Positions 14,352 through 22,723 of a stretch of DNA of 64,000 nt are shown here, one piece after another. Origin of the DNA: JBFLYH01 sp964630235 (GTDB lineage Bacteria; Oederibacteriota; JAAXVQ01; JAUVAV01); NCBI GenBank assembly GCA_964630235.1, contig CAZVUO010000001.1, forward strand, positions 496,001-560,000. The letters are read 5' to 3'. Under the pieces are notes generated by a model. That model had not been told where the DNA came from, did no database searches, and saw only the letters and a list, made by a program, of their open reading frames with translations. Within the stretch, counting starts at the first letter, position 1. Every line of letters starts with the position of its first letter. Made by a program: the position numbers and the translations under genes.

Positions 14352-15728
14352 TTAAGCCAGCCAGGGATAGATTTTTTTCAGCCATTTCAAGGGCACGGTA
14401 TAGGGCGGATATTTCATGCGGTTGTTCCAGGCATACCCTTTGGCCAGCACGCTTTTGTAGTGCGTGAAGCACGCGAAGCTGGCCTGGCCGTGATATTGGC
14501 CCTGGCCGCTTTCGCCCACCCCGCCCAGGGGCAGATGCGGGCTGGCGATCTGGCTCAGGGTGTCGTTCAGACCCATGGTGCCAGCACTGAGGCGCTGCAA
14601 AGCTTCGGCCTGGCTGGCCGCGTCCCGGGTGAAGACATAGGCGGCCAGGGGTCTGGGACGGTCGCGCAGGATCTCGAGCAATGCGTCGAGGTCATCGAAC
14701 GGCAGGAGGGGGAGGATGGGGCCAAAGATCTCTTCCTGCATGAGGGGCGCATTTTCAGGCACATCGGTCAGCAGGGTGGGGGCCACATACCGTGACCCGC
14801 GGTCAACCTGACCGCCGGCCAGGACCCGGCCCTGAGCGAGATAGCCCAGCAAACGGTCAAAGTGAGCGGCGTTCACGATGCGGCCATAATCCGGGCTCTG
14901 GCGGGGATCGGCCCCGTAGAAGCGGGATAGCACCCGTTTGAGCGCTTCCGCGAACGGCTCCAGGACCTGGCGCTGGATATAGCAGTGGTCCGGCGCGCCG
15001 CAGGTCTGGCCGGCGTTCAGGAATTTGCCCCAGGCGATCCGCTCGGCCGTGACCTCGAGGGGCGCGTCGGCCAGCACGATGCACGGGTTTTTCCCGCCCA
15101 GTTCCAATGTGACCGAGGTCAGGTGCTTGGCCGCGGCCTGCATGACCAAGCGGCCGACCCGCGTGCTGCCCGTGAAGAAAATGTGGTCCCAGGGAAGGGC
15201 GAGGAGCGCGGCCGCCTCCTGGGCCGTGCCGGTCACGACCTGACAATATTCCGGCGGAAAAAGTTCGGCGATCAGCCGTTGCAGAACTTCGGAAGTGGCC
15301 GGCGCAAATTCAGAGGGTTTGACCACGGCGCAGCAGCCGGCAGCCAGGGCGCCCACCAGGGGCAGTAGCACGAGCTGGAGGGGGTAATTCCACGGGCCCA
15401 GGATCAACGCCACGCCGCGCGGTTCAGGCAATTGGAAGGAGTTGGCCGGCCAATTGAGCCAGGCGGTGGGCCGGCGGATGGGTTTAGCCCAGGCTGCCAC
15501 ATGCTTGATGGCCAGGCCGAGCTCCTGGTCCACCAGGCCGAGTTCAGAGGTGTAGGCCTCGGTCTCGGGTTTTCCCAGATCCTGCCGCAACGCGGCCAGC
15601 AATTCCGCCTCGCGTGCTTTCAGGGCGCGGCGCAGTTGGAGCAGGCGTTCCTGCCGAAACGCCACAGGCCGGGTTTGTCCCGCGCGGAAAAAGGTCCGCT
15701 GCCGGGAGAAAATCTCCGCTAAACTCAT
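14352..15728 (-). CDS. Aldehyde dehydrogenase, class 3-like; possible carotenoid-aldehyde dehydrogenase
   Basis: NAD(P)+-dependent aldehyde dehydrogenase of 458 residues, similar in length to class 3/fatty aldehyde dehydrogenases. Motifs: 'GPWNYPLQLVLLPLVGAL', 'FTGSTRVGRLVM', the catalytic Glu in 'TLELGGKNP' and the catalytic Cys in 'NAGQTCGAPD'. The C-terminus ends in a hydrophobic/basic tail 'KWLKKIYPWLA', which may touch the membrane. The ATG at 15728 follows 'ggcaggtg'. Next to two CrtI-like oxidoreductases and a CrtQ-like transferase it would fit the AldH/CrtNc step that makes a carotenoic acid. That assignment is inference; a fatty-aldehyde role is possible. Confidence 0.88.
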   Translation of the reverse strand: MSLAEIFSRQRTFFRAGQTRPVAFRQERLLQLRRALKAREAELLAALRQDLGKPETEAYTSELGLVDQELGLAIKHVAAWAKPIRRPTAWLNWPANSFQLPEPRGVALILGPWNYPLQLVLLPLVGALAAGCCAVVKPSEFAPATSEVLQRLIAELFPPEYCQVVTGTAQEAAALLALPWDHIFFTGSTRVGRLVMQAAAKHLTSVTLELGGKNPCIVLADAPLEVTAERIAWGKFLNAGQTCGAPDHCYIQRQVLEPFAEALKRVLSRFYGADPRQSPDYGRIVNAAHFDRLLGYLAQGRVLAGGQVDRGSRYVAPTLLTDVPENAPLMQEEIFGPILPLLPFDDLDALLEILRDRPRPLAAYVFTRDAASQAEALQRLSAGTMGLNDTLSQIASPHLPLGGVGESGQGQYHGQASFACFTHYKSVLAKGYAWNNRMKYPPYTVPLKWLKKIYPWLA

Positions 15729-15826
15729 AGAGTCACCTGCCGGGATCGAAGATGCCTTATTATAGCCAAAACCCAAAAATATGTTATGATTATCTGGTTT
15801 TTAAACCAAGGGAGCGAGGCCGGAAC
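15729..15826. promoter_or_regulatory. Divergent promoter region of the carotenoid cluster
   Basis: This 98-base gap separates the two divergent arms. A perfect TATAAT lies on the minus strand (15764-15759) and TATGAT on the plus strand (15785-15790). Neither has a convincing -35 at 17 bases, so the promoters may be activator-dependent. The gap is AT-rich against GC-rich genes on both sides. Confidence 0.4.
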
Positions 15827-16654
15827 ATGCGGGGAAAATCACTGTGGCGCTGCAGCGTATCGCTTTCGGCGGTTTTTCTGCTGGCCGGGTTCGCGCTGTC
15901 CGCCCGCGCCAATACCTCCACGGCCCAGGCCCTGCTCTTGGACGGCATCCAAAAAATGGACCAAGCCTATAATGCCTGGCAAGCAGAAGCCTTTCAGGGG
16001 GCGGTCGAAGTATTTAAGCAAGCCGAAGAGCTTGACCCGGGGAATTATCTGACCGACTACTGGCAGGGCGCGGCCCTGTTCTATCTGGCCAGTTATTACC
16101 TGCACGCCCGCGAGCAGGACCGGAACCAACGCCAGGGCGAAAGCACGGTGGACGAGGGCATCCTGGTCCTGACCCGGGCGATCGAGCGGAACCCCGCGTA
16201 CTCCGAAAGTTACGCGCTGCGCGGGGTGCTGCGCGGCATGAAGATCAAGCTCAACACCTGGGCCGTGTTCAGCCATGGCCCGGGCGTGCAGGCGGACCGC
16301 GACCAGGCGCTCAAGCTCAATCCCGACAATCCCCGGGTCCATTACTTGACAGGCGTGAGCCTGTGGATGTCCCCGGAGATCTTCGGCGGCGGCGCCAAAC
16401 AGGCGCTGGCCCACTTCCTGAAAGCCGAGGAACTTTTCGAGGCAGAGGCCAACAAGGAACGCATGCCTCTGGAACCCGCCTGGGGCTATTGCACCTGCCT
16501 GAGTTTTATCGGCGATGTCTATGCCAAGCAAGGCGAATGGCAGCAGGCCTATCGGTATTACCAGAAATCCCTGATGGCCAATCCCCAGGACCAGCGCGCG
16601 CAAGAAGGCCTGGAGCGCATCAGCCAGCAGGGAGGATCATCCCAGGAGGAATAG
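15827..16654 (+). CDS. Exported TPR-repeat protein
   Basis: Protein of 275 residues with a signal peptide (hydrophobic 'SLSAVFLLAGFALSARA', probable cleavage before Asn-Thr-Ser) and about four to five TPR-like helix pairs. Clear ones are around 'YLTDYWQGAALFYLASYYL', 'YSESYALRGVLRGMKI', 'NPRVHYLTGVSLWMSPE' and the last 'QQAYRYYQKSLMANPQDQRA'. It is a periplasmic scaffold with no enzyme motif. The ATG at 15827 follows GGAG at 15811-15814. The stop is only 2 bases before the CrtP-like gene, so it belongs to the carotenoid operon, where its role is unknown. Confidence 0.82.
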   Translation: MRGKSLWRCSVSLSAVFLLAGFALSARANTSTAQALLLDGIQKMDQAYNAWQAEAFQGAVEVFKQAEELDPGNYLTDYWQGAALFYLASYYLHAREQDRNQRQGESTVDEGILVLTRAIERNPAYSESYALRGVLRGMKIKLNTWAVFSHGPGVQADRDQALKLNPDNPRVHYLTGVSLWMSPEIFGGGAKQALAHFLKAEELFEAEANKERMPLEPAWGYCTCLSFIGDVYAKQGEWQQAYRYYQKSLMANPQDQRAQEGLERISQQGGSSQEE

Positions 16655-16656
16655 CC

Positions 16657-18162
16657 ATGAACGTTCCCAAGCAGAACATCCTCGTGATCGGCGCCGGGTT
16701 GGGCGGCCTCTCCGCGGCCATTTCCCTGGCCACGCTCGGGCACCGGGTGGAGATCCACGAAAAGAACGAGAAGGTCGGGGGCAAGCTCAATCTGCTCCAG
16801 CGCCAGGGGTATTCGTTCGACATGGGGCCCTCCATCTTCACCCTGCCCCATTATTTCAAGCGCCTGTGGGACAACGCCGGAAAGAAGATGGAGGACTATG
16901 TCCAGCTGCAGGCCGTGACCCCGCACTGGCGGAATTTTTTCGAGGACGGCAAGGTCATTGATCTGCATATGGACCCGGAAAAGATGAAGGCCGAGGTTCG
17001 CAAGGTCGGCGGCGAGCAGCTGGTCAAGCAGGTCTTTGACTTCCTGGCGTACGCCGAAAGACAGTACGATCTGATCGCCAAAGGCTACTTCGAGAAGGGA
17101 CTGGATACGGTCGGCGACTTCAACGCGGGCTACAGCCCGATGGAACTGCTGCGTATGGATTACTGGCACAGCATGCACGGCGGCGTGGCCAAGCGGATCA
17201 AGAACCGGTATTTCGTGGATATCTTTGATTACTTCATCAAGTACGTGGGCTCGTCGGCCTTTCGCAGTCCGGGGTTCATGAACCTCATGCCCATCATCCA
17301 GTTCCGGTACGACCTGTGGTACGTGCGCGGCGGCATGTATAATCTGGCGCGGGGACTGGAACGCCTGGCCAAGGACCTGGGCGTTACGGTCCATTTGCGG
17401 TCCGAGGTCAAGGCCATGCAGCAGTCCGGCCGGAAGGTGCTGGGCGTGGTGCTGGCGGACAACACGGTCCGGCAGGCGGACATCGTGGTCTCGAACATGG
17501 AAGTCATCCCCGCCTACCGCGACCTGCTCAAAGAGCCGCGCGCGTTCTTGAAGAAGCTGGACAAATTCGAGCCCGCTTGTTCGGGCCTGGTCCTGCACCT
17601 GGGCACGGACCAGCCCTATCCCCAGCTGGCGCACCATAATTTTGTGTATTCCGGAGACCAGAAAAAGCACTTCCGCACGGTCTTCCAGAAAAAACAGCTG
17701 CCGCCGGACCCCACGCTCTACGTGGTGGCGCCGTCGCGCACGGACCCGGCCGTGTGTCCGGCCGGAGGCGACAACATCAAGATCCTGCCGCATATTCCCT
17801 ACCTCCATGCCGAGCACCCGACCACGGACGCGGATTACCAGGCCTTGCGGGACCGCGTGCTGGATAAAATGGAGCGCATCGGGCTCAAGGATCTGCGGAA
17901 GCACATCGTGGTGGAAGACATGTGGACGCCGTACGATATCCAGAAAAATTATTATTCCAACGGCGGCTCGGTCTACGGCGTGGTGTCTGACCGCTGGAAG
18001 AACTTCGCCTTGAAGGCGCCCAAGCGCAGTTCCAAATATACCAACCTGTATTTCACCGGCGGGTCGGTCAATCCGGGCGGCGGCATGCCCATGGTGATCC
18101 TGTGCGGCCAGAACGTGGCCCGGGCCGTGCAGGCCGACCTGGAACGGTCGCGGCCGTCCTAA
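16657..18162 (+). CDS. CrtI-family carotenoid oxygenase-like protein (CrtP/CrtNb type)
   Basis: FAD-dependent amine-oxidase/CrtI family, 501 residues. N-terminal motif 'ILVIGAGLGGLSAAISLA', then 'HEKNEKVGGKLNLL' and 'SFDMGPSIFTLP'. C-terminal motif 'LYFTGGSVNPGGGMPMVILC'. The 'KLN' and 'GPSIFTLP' pattern and the partners (AldH, CrtQ-like) point to the branch that oxidises terminal methyl groups of acyclic carotenoids (CrtP/CrtNb), but a second desaturase is also possible. The ATG at 16657 is preceded by AGGAGGA and sits 2 bases after the TPR gene. Confidence 0.83.
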   Translation: MNVPKQNILVIGAGLGGLSAAISLATLGHRVEIHEKNEKVGGKLNLLQRQGYSFDMGPSIFTLPHYFKRLWDNAGKKMEDYVQLQAVTPHWRNFFEDGKVIDLHMDPEKMKAEVRKVGGEQLVKQVFDFLAYAERQYDLIAKGYFEKGLDTVGDFNAGYSPMELLRMDYWHSMHGGVAKRIKNRYFVDIFDYFIKYVGSSAFRSPGFMNLMPIIQFRYDLWYVRGGMYNLARGLERLAKDLGVTVHLRSEVKAMQQSGRKVLGVVLADNTVRQADIVVSNMEVIPAYRDLLKEPRAFLKKLDKFEPACSGLVLHLGTDQPYPQLAHHNFVYSGDQKKHFRTVFQKKQLPPDPTLYVVAPSRTDPAVCPAGGDNIKILPHIPYLHAEHPTTDADYQALRDRVLDKMERIGLKDLRKHIVVEDMWTPYDIQKNYYSNGGSVYGVVSDRWKNFALKAPKRSSKYTNLYFTGGSVNPGGGMPMVILCGQNVARAVQADLERSRPS

Positions 18163-18166
18163 GTCA

Positions 18167-18811
18167 ATGGAGGGCCACGACCTGGCGGTGATCGGATTGA
18201 CCGGGACAGCCGTCCTGCTCATTACCGTCCGTGTTTGGCGGCTCAGGCTGGCGGGCGTGCGCGTGATCGTCCTGGGGCGGGGCAAGCGCGGCGCGCAATT
18301 CCTGGCTGAAGCGCTGGTCCTGCCGGCCGCCGCGCTGTTCCTGCTCGAGATCGCCCTGCATGTGTTGCGCTCGCCCTGGCACGTTTTGAGCGGCGAGGGC
18401 TACGCGGCCTGGTTCGAGATGCCGGCCTTGCGGACAGCGGGCGTGGCAACCATGGCCTTGGCGGTGGCGGTTCTATGGCTGGCGCTCCGGGCGTTCGGGC
18501 GATCCTACCGCCTGGGGGTTGACGACGAGCGCCCCGGCGAGCTGGTCACGACCGGGATCTTCGCCTACTCCCGCCATCCGGTCTACCTGGGGCTGGGTTT
18601 GTTTTTCCTCGGTTCGTTCCTGATCTATCCCAACGCGTTCTTCTTCTGGATGTTCCTCGGCGCGGCCGGCACTTTGGAATTCATGGCGCGCAAGGAGGAG
18701 CAGCAGCTGACCTTGCGCCACGGCGAGGCCTACCGCGCCTATGCCCGGCAGGTGCCGAAATATCTCGGCTGGCGGCGCAACCCGGCGGAAGACCAGGCAG
18801 GCGTCCCATGA
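18167..18811 (+). CDS. ICMT/PEMT-like membrane methyltransferase
   Basis: Integral membrane protein of 214 residues with four to five hydrophobic helices. Its C-terminal half has the SAM-binding pattern of the isoprenylcysteine carboxyl methyltransferase superfamily: 'LVTTGIFAYSRHPVYLGL' and then 'RKEEQQLTLRHGEAYRAYA', ending near 'KYLGW'. Such enzymes methylate lipid-soluble acceptors, in ICMT a carboxylate at the end of a prenyl chain. In an operon that could make carotenoic acids, a carboxyl methyl ester is an attractive product (inference). Its stop overlaps the glycosyltransferase start by 4 bases (ATGA). Confidence 0.85.
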   Translation: MEGHDLAVIGLTGTAVLLITVRVWRLRLAGVRVIVLGRGKRGAQFLAEALVLPAAALFLLEIALHVLRSPWHVLSGEGYAAWFEMPALRTAGVATMALAVAVLWLALRAFGRSYRLGVDDERPGELVTTGIFAYSRHPVYLGLGLFFLGSFLIYPNAFFFWMFLGAAGTLEFMARKEEQQLTLRHGEAYRAYARQVPKYLGWRRNPAEDQAGVP

Positions 18812-19905
18812 CCATCGCGCTGGTTGCGGCCGGGGTCTGCTGGCTGGCCGGGTTCATCTTTTTGTGGCGCGTGCCCCGCTGCCGCCTGGATCCCGGCAGG
18901 ACCTGGAACCCGCGGGTCAGCGTGATCATTCCGGCGCGCGACGAGGAGAGGAACCTGCAAACCCTGCTGCCGTCCCTGGCCGGCCAGGACCTTCGCCCGC
19001 ATGAGATCCTCGTGGTGGACGATCATTCGCAGGACCGGACCGCGGAGATCGCCCGGCGCGGCGGCGCCCGGGTGATCCCATCGCAAGCGCTCCCGGACGG
19101 CTGGCTGGGAAAGCCCTGGGCCTGCCAGCAAGGCGCGGAACAGGCGCGGGGCGAGGTTCTGGTCTTTCTGGACGCGGATACGTTCCTGGAGCCCGGCGGG
19201 CTGCGGCTTCTGGCGGACACGCTGGCGCAGCCGGACGCCGCGCTCTCGATCTCGCCCTATCACCGCCCTGGCACCTGGCAGGAGCAATTTTCCGCCTATT
19301 TCAACCTCCTCCAGATCGCCGGCGTGAACGCTTTCACGCTGTTCGGAGACCGGGTCCGGCCGGCCGGATTGTTCGGCCCGTGCCTGGTGATCGGCCGCGA
19401 GGCGTACTTCCGGGCCGGTGGGCACGCGGCGGTCAGGGATAAAATCCTGGAGAATTATTCCCTGGCCCGCCCGCTGGCCGAGCAGGGCGTGCCTGTGCGG
19501 CTGTGCGGCGGACGCGGTACGGTCAGCGTGCGCCTTTACCCCGGCGGCCTGGCCGAACTCACCCGGGGCTGGAGCAAGTCCTTTGCCAAGGGCGCGGGCC
19601 AGACGCCCCTGGCCACCCTGCTGTCCATCATCGCCTGGATTTCCGGACAGATCATATGCACGGCCTTTCTGGCCCAGGCCTTCGCGCTTCGGATAGGCCC
19701 GGACCCGGCCTGGTGGCTGGGCGCCTACGCGCTCTTCGCCGGGCAGGTGGCCTGGCACTTGGGGCGGACCGGGTCCTTTAAATGGTACACGGCGGTCCTG
19801 TTCCCGGTTTTTCTGATTTTCTTTCTCGGGGTTTTTTCCTGGTCCGCGCGTCAGGTTAAACAAGGGGCGACCTGGAAAGGCCGGGATATCAGCCTGGGAA
19901 AATGA
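18808..19905 (+). CDS. CrtQ-like family 2 glycosyltransferase
   Basis: Membrane-bound GT2 enzyme of 365 residues. An N-terminal helix is followed by the GT-A fold: 'RVSVIIPARDEERNLQTLL', 'LVVDDHSQDRTAEIA', the DxD motif in 'VFLDADTFLEPG', and the segment 'LPDGWLGKPWAC' typical of diaponeurosporenoate glycosyltransferase (CrtQ) and related lipid glycosyltransferases. Two to three C-terminal membrane helices and a final 'TWKGRDI' complete it. It would add a sugar to the carotenoid carboxylate at the membrane. Hopanoid-type HpnB glycosyltransferases are the nearest alternative. Confidence 0.85.
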   Translation: MTIALVAAGVCWLAGFIFLWRVPRCRLDPGRTWNPRVSVIIPARDEERNLQTLLPSLAGQDLRPHEILVVDDHSQDRTAEIARRGGARVIPSQALPDGWLGKPWACQQGAEQARGEVLVFLDADTFLEPGGLRLLADTLAQPDAALSISPYHRPGTWQEQFSAYFNLLQIAGVNAFTLFGDRVRPAGLFGPCLVIGREAYFRAGGHAAVRDKILENYSLARPLAEQGVPVRLCGGRGTVSVRLYPGGLAELTRGWSKSFAKGAGQTPLATLLSIIAWISGQIICTAFLAQAFALRIGPDPAWWLGAYALFAGQVAWHLGRTGSFKWYTAVLFPVFLIFFLGVFSWSARQVKQGATWKGRDISLGK

Positions 19906-19912
19906 GCCGGGC

Positions 19913-20389
19913 TCAGGGTTTGAGGTATTTCCGCCGCATATCCTCCAGGTACTGGCGGCTGTAAGCCTCGGGGTATCCGGCCAGGACCTGGCGCGCGTAG
20001 GTGAACGCCACGAACAGCGGCAGGCGCTGGTTCGCGGTCACGGAATAGAAGTTGTCCAGAAGGGACTGGAGCTGCAGCGTATGCAGGCGGGTCGGATATT
20101 TTTGTCCGGCGATGAATTCGGCGAACGCTTTCTGCTGGTAATCCAGTTCAGGCGCCGCGAGCGCCGTCAGGACCAGGTCCAAGGCATAATCATAGCCGGC
20201 GATGAACCCGGCGGCATAAACCGCGGGAGTCTTTTCCGGGGACTGGTCCGGCCGGCTCAAGGTCTCCCAGTAGCGGCCATCCGGCATCTGGCCGGCCGGC
20301 GGGATCTCGGGAGCGAGGGACTCAGCCGCTCCTGATACCGACAAACACAACAGCAAACCAGCCAGCAGGCAGCCGCGAGGCAGACGCAT
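19913..20389 (-). CDS. Secreted protein of unknown function
   Basis: Protein of 158 residues with an N-terminal signal peptide ('LLAGLLLCLSVSGAAE', cleavage near residue 22). The mature part is helical with 'YAAGFIAGYDYALDLVLTAL', a Gly/Asp pattern reminiscent of small periplasmic helical proteins, and it ends in 'RQYLEDMRRKYLKP'. No enzyme motif is visible. The start is supported by GGAGGATC ahead of ATG. It converges with the glycosyltransferase gene with a 7-base gap and stands alone on its strand. Confidence 0.72.
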   Translation of the reverse strand: MRLPRGCLLAGLLLCLSVSGAAESLAPEIPPAGQMPDGRYWETLSRPDQSPEKTPAVYAAGFIAGYDYALDLVLTALAAPELDYQQKAFAEFIAGQKYPTRLHTLQLQSLLDNFYSVTANQRLPLFVAFTYARQVLAGYPEAYSRQYLEDMRRKYLKP

Positions 20390-20481
20390 AACAGGGATCC
20401 TCCGGGTAACAGATAGGACATTTTCGCACAGATGTCGAAAAACGCAATGCTCAACCTGCGAAACGCCAGGAGCCGGACCGC

Positions 20482-21366
20482 ATGACCCGTTTGTTCTCCA
20501 AACCGGTTACAGACCTGATCGCCCAGCGCGCCTCGTGCCGGACCTACCAGCCGCTCCCTCTGGAGCCCGCGGCGCAAGCGTCCCTGGAGCGGTTCCTTCA
20601 GCAGCCGGTCGCCTATCCGTTCTCCGGCGCCGCGCGGTTCGCGCTGTTGGACAGCGGGGCAGCCACCACCGAGGCCATAAAGATCGGAACCTATGGCACC
20701 ATCACCGGCGCGCGCTACTTCGTGGCCGGCGCCGTGCGGCTGGATCCGGGCGCCTTGGAAAATTTCGGCTATGCCCTGGAACGGATCATCCTGTATGCGA
20801 CCGATCTGGGGTTGGGAACCTGCTGGCTGGGCGGGTCGCTGCACCGCCGCGCGATCGCTTCCCGCCTGCAAGCCGCGCCCGAGGAGTATGTGCCCGCGAT
20901 CACGCCCGTGGGCCCGCCAGCGACGCGCCCGAGCGTACAGGACCAGGTGCTTCGCTGGGGCGCCCGCTCGCGCCAGCGCAAACCCTGGAGCGAACTGTTC
21001 TTCGCCGGCGGGCCCCAGCGGCCGCTGACGCCCGAGACCGGCGGGCCCTATGCGCCGGCCTTGGAGGCGGTGCGGCGCGCACCATCGGCTTCGAACCGTC
21101 AGCCCTGGCGGGTGATCGCGCATCCCCGTCTGAACCGATTTGATTTTTATTTGAAGCGGGACGGCTGGTACACCCAGGCGGCGCGGACCTTCCTGCGGGC
21201 CGAGGAGATCCAGCGCCTGGACCTGGGGATCGCCATGTGCCATTTCGAGCTGGCGGCGCGCGAACAGGGACTGAACGGGCGCTGGAGCCGGCCCGAGGAA
21301 GCGACCCCGGGGCCGTCGGGCTGGGAGGCGATCGCCGTTTGGAAGGGGCTGGAAGCGCGAAAATGA
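20482..21366 (+). CDS. Nitroreductase-family protein
   Basis: FMN-dependent nitroreductase-like protein of 294 residues. Typical elements are 'LIAQRASCRTYQPLPL' at the N-terminus, 'LERIILYATDLGLGTCWLGG' in the middle, and 'VRRAPSASNRQPWRVI' near residue 195, which supplies flavin contacts. The order of the last motif after the 'GLGTCWLGG' motif suggests the circularly permuted or tandem type annotated as TM nitroreductase-like. The electron acceptor is unknown. 'aggagccgg' precedes the ATG. It forms a short unit with the small protein gene downstream. Confidence 0.85.
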   Translation: MTRLFSKPVTDLIAQRASCRTYQPLPLEPAAQASLERFLQQPVAYPFSGAARFALLDSGAATTEAIKIGTYGTITGARYFVAGAVRLDPGALENFGYALERIILYATDLGLGTCWLGGSLHRRAIASRLQAAPEEYVPAITPVGPPATRPSVQDQVLRWGARSRQRKPWSELFFAGGPQRPLTPETGGPYAPALEAVRRAPSASNRQPWRVIAHPRLNRFDFYLKRDGWYTQAARTFLRAEEIQRLDLGIAMCHFELAAREQGLNGRWSRPEEATPGPSGWEAIAVWKGLEARK

Positions 21367-21438
21367 AAATCGGACGAAAGATTTCGCCCCGCAGGCGGTC
21401 TATTCAGTAGACTGACGAACAACACCAGGAGGGACGGC

Positions 21439-21621
21439 ATGCACACGATCGGGGAATTCAAGGGCAACGCAGTCATCACCCTTAAACGGGGGGAGGAGGA
21501 TCAATACGGTTTTACCTTCGGGCTGGCCAAGGCCAAACTGATCCTGGAGCACCTGGACGCGATCCGGGAATTTTACGAGGCCAACAAGGACAAGAAGCCG
21601 GCGCAGGCCAAAAAAGACTAG
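21439..21621 (+). CDS. Small conserved-looking protein, 60 residues
   Basis: Not recognised. The protein opens 'MHTIGEFKGNAVITLKR', continues with 'YGFTFGLAKAKLILEHLDAI' and ends in a charged Lys-rich tail. The strong Shine-Dalgarno AGGAGGGA just upstream, the codon use and the ordered beta-then-helix pattern support a real gene. The stop codon TAG lies inside the left terminal repeat of a MITE-like element (21618-21803), so the element may have set the present C-terminus. Confidence 0.7.
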   Translation: MHTIGEFKGNAVITLKRGEEDQYGFTFGLAKAKLILEHLDAIREFYEANKDKKPAQAKKD

Positions 21622-21803
21622 CAGGCTGATGAAAAAGCCCGCACAGCGGACTTTTTCGCCCGCGGCGCGTTGAATACCCCATGAAAAATCAGAGATTTTT
21701 CATGGGGTAACCGTCAGGTGCTGGCCCTACCAGCCTTATCTATCCTAGAGGGCCAGTGCAGGGTGCCAGCGGAACATGTATGGGTTTTTCAGCACCCTGT
21801 TAG
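21618..21803. mobile_element. MITE-like element with CTA-ended terminal inverted repeats
   Basis: This 186-bp element is bounded by inverted ends: left 21618-21640 starts CTAGCAGGCTGATGAAAAA, and the right end read on the minus strand starts CTAACAGGGTGCTGAAAAA. Inside is a perfect 16-bp hairpin (21675-21690/21694-21709, loop AGA). No transposase is encoded. Stop codons of both flanking genes (TAG 21619-21621 on plus, TAA 21802-21800 on minus) fall within the ends. Related ends occur at 34023-34046 and 54832-54981. The central hairpin could also act as a bidirectional terminator for the converging genes. Confidence 0.7.
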
Positions 21804-22273
21804 GACACGGCCTCGAGTTTTTCCAGGAGCCGGGAGAGCTTCAGGTAATGCTGGGTCTCCTCGGCGATGATGCGGTCGAGCGCCGCGTGGGCCGGCACGG
21901 AGAACAGCTGTTTGATCTCTTCGTAGTAGAGCAGGGACTCGGACTCCCGGCGCAGCGCGAACCGGATAATATCCGCCGGATGTTTCAAGGCGGCGGCCTG
22001 CTTTTTCAGTTCGGGCGCGAAAACGACGTGGTGGACGAAGGCCTTCAGAAAGGCGAAATTGTCCAGGCTTTCGTCCGGGATGCTGGCCAGCAGAGCCGCG
22101 TCCGACTGCATCTGGACAAAAGCTCTTTGGTGGGCGGCTTCCTCGTCAGCGAGATATTCAAACAACACCCTGGCTTCGGGCGCGGTTGAGCTCCGCAGCG
22201 CTTCCTGGTAGAACCGCAGTCCGTTTTCCTCGATGCGTTGGGCGAATTCGAACAGCTCGCGGATGGACGACAT
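21800..22273 (-). CDS. Ferritin-like/rubrerythrin-domain protein
   Basis: Four-helix diiron protein of 157 residues. The carboxylate/His ligand pattern is visible: 'RIEENGLRFYQEAL', 'YLADEEAAHQRAF', 'ALRRESESLLYYEEI' and 'IIAEETQHYLKL', i.e. two E...ExxH sets. It has no rubredoxin domain. It probably handles peroxide or iron in the cytoplasm. The ATG at 22273 is chosen because GGGAGGGA lies 5 bases before it. The gene stop lies in the right end of the MITE-like element. Confidence 0.83.
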   Translation of the reverse strand: MSSIRELFEFAQRIEENGLRFYQEALRSSTAPEARVLFEYLADEEAAHQRAFVQMQSDAALLASIPDESLDNFAFLKAFVHHVVFAPELKKQAAALKHPADIIRFALRRESESLLYYEEIKQLFSVPAHAALDRIIAEETQHYLKLSRLLEKLEAVS

Positions 22274-22327
22274 GGCGTTCCCTCCCCGTGGGGTGCATAA
22301 GTATAGCAAAAAAGCGCACGGCAGGCG

Positions 22328-22660
22328 TCAATTGTTCGGGGTGCTGAAGAAAGGCGTCTCCGAAGGGTCGAATAGCTGGCGAAAAACGTCCTCTGCTTCC
22401 GCAAGCTGATCATCTTCCAGCCAAAATAATTCCGATTCCGCGGCATCCCGCCGGGAGGGATCGTTCCCGAACGACGCGGGAAGCTCGGCGGTGTCTTCCA
22501 GCAGGCGCGAATTCACCTTCAGCAAACGCACCGGCAGGGTCATTTTCACGCCGCCCAGCCTGAGCGCGGCGCGTTTGCCCGCGGCCGAAATAACGATTTC
22601 GTGCTTGCCGCTGTGAATCCGGCACAGGGCAGGCGGTCTGGATGGACGGCGCTGGGGCAC
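22328..22660 (-). CDS. Hypothetical protein, 110 residues
   Basis: Not recognised. The GTG at 22660 has a strong AAGGAGG 8 bases upstream; a longer TTG-started form (22717) lacks a ribosome site. The protein has a beta-rich N-terminal half ('CRIHSGKHEIVISAAGKRAA', 'GGVKMTLPVRLLKVNSRLL') and an acidic C-terminal part ('WLEDDQLAEAEDVFRQLF'). No membrane segment or enzyme motif is visible. It follows the GGDEF gene by about 60 bases on the same strand. Confidence 0.55.
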   Translation of the reverse strand: MPQRRPSRPPALCRIHSGKHEIVISAAGKRAALRLGGVKMTLPVRLLKVNSRLLEDTAELPASFGNDPSRRDAAESELFWLEDDQLAEAEDVFRQLFDPSETPFFSTPNN

Positions 22661-22723
22661 GAAGCGAGCCTCCTTGGTAAAAGTGGAAGCGTCAGCAAGA
22701 GTTACGGCGCGAACCAAAGAAAG

